Both the position numbers and the translations under genes were made by a program. From Peptococcaceae bacterium CEB3 (GTDB lineage: Bacteria > Bacillota > Desulfitobacteriia > Desulfitobacteriales > Desulfitobacteriaceae), in assembly GCA_001029295.1 (NCBI GenBank), contig LDXJ01000063.1, positions 1 to 64,000 on the forward strand: a DNA stretch of 64,000 bases, read 5' to 3'. How positions within the stretch are numbered: position 1 is the first letter of the stretch; each line of letters starts with the position of its first letter. The notes under the pieces are model-generated. The model made no database searches. It saw only the letters and a list, made by a program, of their open reading frames with translations, and was not told where the DNA came from. Positions 61,061-64,000 of this stretch are shown here, in pieces.

Positions 61061-61089
61061 TTGACATATGGGAAAGGGATTGCTAATAT
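61061..61089 (+). promoter_or_regulatory. Promoter of purA
   Basis: TTGACA (61061-61066), 17-bp spacer, TAATAT (61084-61089). The 62-nt leader includes a GC-rich hairpin GGGCCC...GGGCCC. Confidence 0.75.
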
Positions 61090-61157
61090 TAAAGCTGTTT
61101 GTGAGGCCATCCGGGCCCCCCTGTGGGCGGGCCCAGTGGAAGATGGGAGGAAACGAA

Positions 61158-62441
61158 ATGGCAGCAGTCGTTTTGATCGGAGTTCAGTGGGGTGACGAGG
61201 GAAAAGGGAAAATAACGGACTATTTGGCGGCGCAAGCGGACATGGTAGTTCGTTACCAGGGGGGAAATAACGCCGGCCACACCGTGGTCAAGGAAGGTGA
61301 AGAATTTAAACTGCACCTTATACCTTCGGGTATCCTTTATTCCGAGAAAACCTGTGTCGTTGGCAATGGGGTTGTGCTTGATCCGGCGGTTATTCTCGAT
61401 GAGCTGCGACAGTTGCGCGAACGCGGCGTCCGAAGCGGTAAGCTCTTGATCAGCGGAAAGGCCCAGGTCATCATGCCGTACCACAGAGTGTTGGACAGTT
61501 TAGAAGAACAGGCCCGCGCTGAGCGGAAGATTGGTACGACCAAACGAGGCATAGGCCCTTGCTATATGGATAAAGCGGCGCGAATCGGCATTCGAGTTGC
61601 GGATCTTCTGGACCCGGAAGAGTTTGCGCTTAAACTGCGTGGAAATGTGCAGGAAAAGAATGTGCTTCTGACCAAGGTCTATGGGGCGGAACCTCTTGAT
61701 TTTCAGCCTATTTACGATGAGTACTTGGCTTTCGGGGAAGCCCTGCGTCCGTATGTTGTGGATGCTTCCTTGGTGATTAACGAAACCATCCAAGCCGGAG
61801 AAAAGGTTCTATTTGAGGGCGCTCAAGGGACGCTTTTAGATTTGGATCACGGAACCTATCCGTATGTGACCTCGTCACACCCCATTGCCGGAGGAGCATG
61901 CACCGGGGCAGGGGTGGGCCCGACCCGGATTGACCGAGTGGTCGGAGTGGTGAAGGCTTATACGACCAGGGTTGGCGAAGGCCCGTTTCCAACGGAACTC
62001 CTGGAAGAAACGGGTGAAATGATCCGAGATAAAGGGCGTGAGTTTGGTACGACTACGGGCCGTGCCAGACGTTGCGGCTGGTTCGATGCGGTCATCGCCC
62101 GCTACGCCGTGAGGGTGAGCGGGATCTCCGATTTGGCCATGACCAAGCTCGATGTTTTAACAGGCTTGAAGAGCGTAAAGATTTGCGTCGGCTACCGGGT
62201 GGACGGAGAGGTTCTCTATGAGTTTCCTCAAAGTCTGAAAGTCTTCCAGCGCAGCCAACCCGTTTATGAGGAAGTTCCCGGCTGGCAGGAGGATATTTCG
62301 GAAGTGCGCAACTTTGAGGATTTGCCCGCAAATGCCCGCCTCTATATAGAGAAAATAGAGCAGCTCACCGGCGTGCCGGTTACCTTAGTGGCTGTGGGGC
62401 CGGGACGGGAGCAGACCATCGTGCGAGGCGCAATTTTCTGA
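61158..62441 (+). CDS. purA: Adenylosuccinate synthetase
   Basis: 427 residues from ATG 61158 (GGGAGG upstream); the open frame extends 30 codons through the promoter. GTP-binding [16 protein letters not shown] at the N-terminus, [41 protein letters not shown] and [12 protein letters not shown] are complete. Catalyses the first committed step from IMP to AMP. Confidence 0.98.
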   Translation: MAAVVLIGVQWGDEGKGKITDYLAAQADMVVRYQGGNNAGHTVVKEGEEFKLHLIPSGILYSEKTCVVGNGVVLDPAVILDELRQLRERGVRSGKLLISGKAQVIMPYHRVLDSLEEQARAERKIGTTKRGIGPCYMDKAARIGIRVADLLDPEEFALKLRGNVQEKNVLLTKVYGAEPLDFQPIYDEYLAFGEALRPYVVDASLVINETIQAGEKVLFEGAQGTLLDLDHGTYPYVTSSHPIAGGACTGAGVGPTRIDRVVGVVKAYTTRVGEGPFPTELLEETGEMIRDKGREFGTTTGRARRCGWFDAVIARYAVRVSGISDLAMTKLDVLTGLKSVKICVGYRVDGEVLYEFPQSLKVFQRSQPVYEEVPGWQEDISEVRNFEDLPANARLYIEKIEQLTGVPVTLVAVGPGREQTIVRGAIF

Positions 62442-62586
62442 GCCCCGCTGCCGGGTGCGGATGTTCCGAAAAGCATGGGTCCCCGCTGTCCCCGGCAGGG
62501 TCCCGCCAAAACTGGCGAGCGTTGCAAGTGCTTAGCGAACCTTTCAGGCAAAGGAGCGTCCGCGCACGCAGAAGGCGCAGCGTTAG

Positions 62587-62635
62587 AACGCGCCTAAGGG
62601 TTCACATGCAGGAATACCCAGAGGTTAGGCGCGTT
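62587..62635. repeat. Perfect 11-bp inverted repeat downstream of purA
   Basis: AACGCGCCTAA (62587-62597) and TTAGGCGCGTT (62625-62635) are exact complements; GGGT (62598-62601) and ACCC inside extend the stem. It lies in the 422-bp spacer 62442-62863 between purA and tRNA-Gly, which has no gene. A further imperfect pair, GAACC and GGGTTC, brackets the left part (about 62540-62602). Confidence 0.6.
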
Positions 62636-62772
62636 AGCGGAGCCTTCGAGTACGCAGCTCCGGCGCCAAGGTGAGCGTGCACTGCAGAGCCGCTCGTTGA
62701 CCCAAGAGTGCTGTAAAGTGCAAAGATAGCCACAGGATTTTGACGTATCCCTGCCTGCGTCCCTGCCGCCGC

Positions 62773-62801
62773 TTGACTAACTAACTGGCAAGGGGTATAA
62801 T
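62773..62801 (+). promoter_or_regulatory. Promoter of tRNA-Gly
   Basis: TTGACT (62773-62778), 17-bp spacer, TATAAT (62796-62801), 62 bp before the mature tRNA. Confidence 0.85.
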
Positions 62802-62863
62802 AAGTAATGTTCCGCTTGGTTTTGCTCGGCGGCAAGGCCGAGCTAATTTTACCGGTGGATTTT

Positions 62864-62939
62864 GCGGATGTGGCTCAGCTGGTAGAGCATTGGCTTCCCA
62901 AGCCGAGGGTCGCGAGTTCGAATCTCGTCATCCGCTCCA
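62864..62939 (+). tRNA. tRNA-Gly (anticodon CCC)
   Basis: 76 nt including encoded CCA. Acceptor GCGGATG/CATCCGC, D arm GCTCAGCTGGTAGAGC, anticodon loop TTCCCAA with CCC at 62897-62899, T arm GCGAG-TTCGAAT-CTCGT. Decodes GGG. A decayed integrase gene ends at its 3' side, a common integration target arrangement. Confidence 0.97.
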
Positions 62940-62949
62940 TATGAAATCT

Positions 62950-62979
62950 AGACGCTGCAAGGGTTTGCGGCGTCTTTTG
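62950..62979 (+). terminator. Terminator after tRNA-Gly
   Basis: AGACGCTGCAA pairs with TTGCGGCGTCT with one mismatch, followed by TTTT. Confidence 0.75.
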
Positions 62980-63180
62980 ATTTTGTGCGTGGGAGTTAAA
63001 AAACACATTTGACAGCAACTTCATACCCTGTGGAGTATCGTGATCATAAATGTTCACAGTGGTACTCTTCTTAGCATGGCCTAACAGGCCGCTTACGTTT
63101 GGGACATTTTCTCCGCTGTCCAAAATTAATGTCGTCACAGTATGCCGCAAAAAGGTAGACAGCTTTGGCTGCAGAGAAAG
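62960..63180 (-). pseudogene. Remnant of a tyrosine recombinase/phage integrase, C-terminal end
   Basis: The translated minus strand shows RHTVTTLILDSGENVPNVSGLLGHAKKSTT and VNIYDHDTPQGMKLLSNVF, the C-terminal catalytic part of an integrase (Arg-His, later His of LGHA, and Tyr of IYDH). Upstream a stop codon interrupts the frame after LSLQPKLST, so the catalytic Arg domain and DNA-binding part are missing. The frame runs on into the antisense of tRNA-Gly, where MTRFELATLGLGS is merely tRNA. This is a leftover of an integrative element targeted at the tRNA. Confidence 0.8.
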
Positions 63181-63182
63181 AG

Positions 63183-63587
63183 CTACTGCCTAAGCCCAAG
63201 ATGATCCTTGAGTGCGTTTTGCAGGGCGTTGGAGAAGTTTACCTGATTTTTTTCTGCTAAATCGTTAAGCCATTTGGGAATGGTTAGGGTTTTCTTAACG
63301 GCTTTATTTTCCATATGATCCCGGAATGCCGGCATCCAGGCTTCAACGAGGACGACAGCCTGATTTCTTTCGGTGTGAAGTTGGGCAACTGGGCGAGGTT
63401 CGGGAATTTCATCCCCGTCTTTCTCCATGCTATAAAGGTGTAATGCCATAGCTTCCCTAGCGTTTTTCATGGCCTCTTCAGTGGAATGAGCGCAAGGTAA
63501 GCAACCCGGTAAGTCGGGAAAATCGATAGAGATACCGTCATCCGCATAATCGAAAATGGCCGGGAAAATATAGCGGTCCTTTAACAT
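63183..63587 (-). CDS. hicB: HicB-type antitoxin
   Basis: 134 residues. N-terminal HicB fold YIFPAIFDYADDGISIDFPDLPGCLPCAHSTEEAMKNAREAM, middle linker and a C-terminal ribbon-helix-helix part (KTLTIPKWLNDLAEKNQVNFSNALQNAL) for DNA binding. It neutralises HicA and represses the operon. Encoded 55 bp after hicA. Here hicA is upstream. Confidence 0.92.
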   Translation of the reverse strand: MLKDRYIFPAIFDYADDGISIDFPDLPGCLPCAHSTEEAMKNAREAMALHLYSMEKDGDEIPEPRPVAQLHTERNQAVVLVEAWMPAFRDHMENKAVKKTLTIPKWLNDLAEKNQVNFSNALQNALKDHLGLRQ

Positions 63588-63642
63588 TTGTTTTTCGTCC
63601 TTTCATCTAAATCAAGTAAATCAAGGGGAGCTAAAGCAGGGA

Positions 63643-63840
63643 TTAGTGGATGTTAATCTCCGCTATCTTAAAGATGCTCAGTACAGTCTTAATTGGGATG
63701 TCCTTTTGTGGATGCGTCACTGTCACCTTACCTTTTTTGGTTGGGTGTTTTAAGTGCCAGTGATCACCTTCGGTCGAGACATGATACCAGCCATCTTTTT
63801 TTAGAATTTTTATGATTTCCGTTGAAGAATAAGCTTTCAT
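63643..63840 (-). CDS. hicA: HicA-type mRNA interferase toxin
   Basis: 65 residues with a dsRBD-like fold; conserved SSTEIIKILKKDGWYHVSTEGDHWHLKHPTKKG, in which the His of GDHW is the likely catalytic residue, and VTVTHPQKDIPIKTVLSIFKIAEI. HicA cleaves mRNA during translation. First gene of a type II toxin-antitoxin operon. Confidence 0.92.
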   Translation of the reverse strand: MKAYSSTEIIKILKKDGWYHVSTEGDHWHLKHPTKKGKVTVTHPQKDIPIKTVLSIFKIAEINIH

Positions 63841-63874
63841 GTACCTCTCCCTCTATCTTCCCCTCGCTGAGTTA

Positions 63875-63903
63875 AATATACCACGTATTATTATACGTGT
63901 CAA
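63875..63903 (-). promoter_or_regulatory. hicAB promoter with an internal operator palindrome
   Basis: On the minus strand TTGACA (63903-63898), 17-bp spacer, TATATT (63880-63875). CACGTAT/ATACGTG (63882-63899) fills the spacer, positioned so bound HicB would block RNA polymerase. No gene is seen in 63841-64000. Confidence 0.75.
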
Positions 63904-64000
63904 TTCATTATGACAATTATGACACCCCCCTTTTTCTTTGACCGGGCCTTTGTGCGTTCCCAGAGTTCACGTATAAAAACAAAAGAAAAGCCGAAAATAA

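Noticed and set aside
62875-63150. Integrase-like open frame read as an intact gene
   Set aside because: Only the C-terminus is present, and the last residues are antisense tRNA.
1-64000. CRISPR array
   Set aside because: No regularly spaced identical repeats with unique spacers were found; the 22-bp array lacks spacers and is degenerate.

Overview
The window reads as the replication-origin region of a low-to-moderate-GC, spore-forming, Gram-positive sulfate-reducing anaerobe (class Clostridia, Peptococcaceae/Desulfotomaculum/Desulfosporosinus-like; genus not resolvable from sequence alone). Evidence: the canonical Firmicutes origin block (recF-dnaN-dnaA-oriC-rpmH-rnpA-yidD-yidC-jag-mnmE-mnmG-rsmG-parA-parB), sporulation-linked families (YyaC, spore LonC, RemB, YlbF), and a dissimilatory sulfate-reduction set (sat, aprBA, qmoAB, hdrBC) in the form typical of Gram-positive sulfate reducers, where no qmoC is present and hdrBC is found.

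Layout. 1-0.7 kb: C-terminal part of an IS1634-type transposase. 0.7-23 kb: an accessory/energy region, nearly all on the minus strand and therefore transcribed away from the origin. Read in transcription order it runs LysR regulator, qmoA, qmoB, a soluble HdrD-like protein, etfB, etfA, a membrane HdrDE-like Etf:menaquinone oxidoreductase, hppA (membrane pyrophosphatase), sat, aprB, aprA, a split chromate transporter pair, a UspA protein, a YlbF protein, hdrC and hdrB; a second uspA lies on the plus strand at the far left. 23-36 kb: origin and partition block with DnaA boxes in two spacers and a cluster of four parS sites after parB. 36-42 kb: DUF554, DUF4446, yyaC, a YkvI transporter-like protein, selB, a BAX-inhibitor-like protein. 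42-48 kb: a complete branched-chain amino acid ABC transporter (livJHMGF) plus a CBS-ACT protein. 48-51.3 kb: DUF2889, a small protein, a YtpB-type C35 terpene synthase, a long-chain prenyl diphosphate synthase, and selC (tRNA-Sec). 51.5-62.4 kb: cvpA, mscS, DUF951, ychF, rpsF-ssb-rpsR, MazG-like, yybS, rplI, lonC, dnaB, purA. 62.4-64 kb: tRNA-Gly(CCC), a decayed integrase end and a HicAB toxin-antitoxin module.

How the parts work together. Sat makes APS and pyrophosphate; HppA can hydrolyse the pyrophosphate while pumping ions; AprBA reduces APS to sulfite; QmoAB and, by inference, HdrBC, HdrD, EtfAB and the membrane Etf:quinone oxidoreductase link that reduction to menaquinone and other electron carriers. 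The sulfite reductase (dsr) genes are not in the window. The most notable new signal is regulatory: sat and qmoA carry near-copies of the same sigma-A promoter with long leaders, and an exact 10-base motif (TGTGAAAGAA, minus strand) recurs upstream of qmoA, sat, aprB, ylbF and hdrC, suggesting one coordinated regulon across the island.
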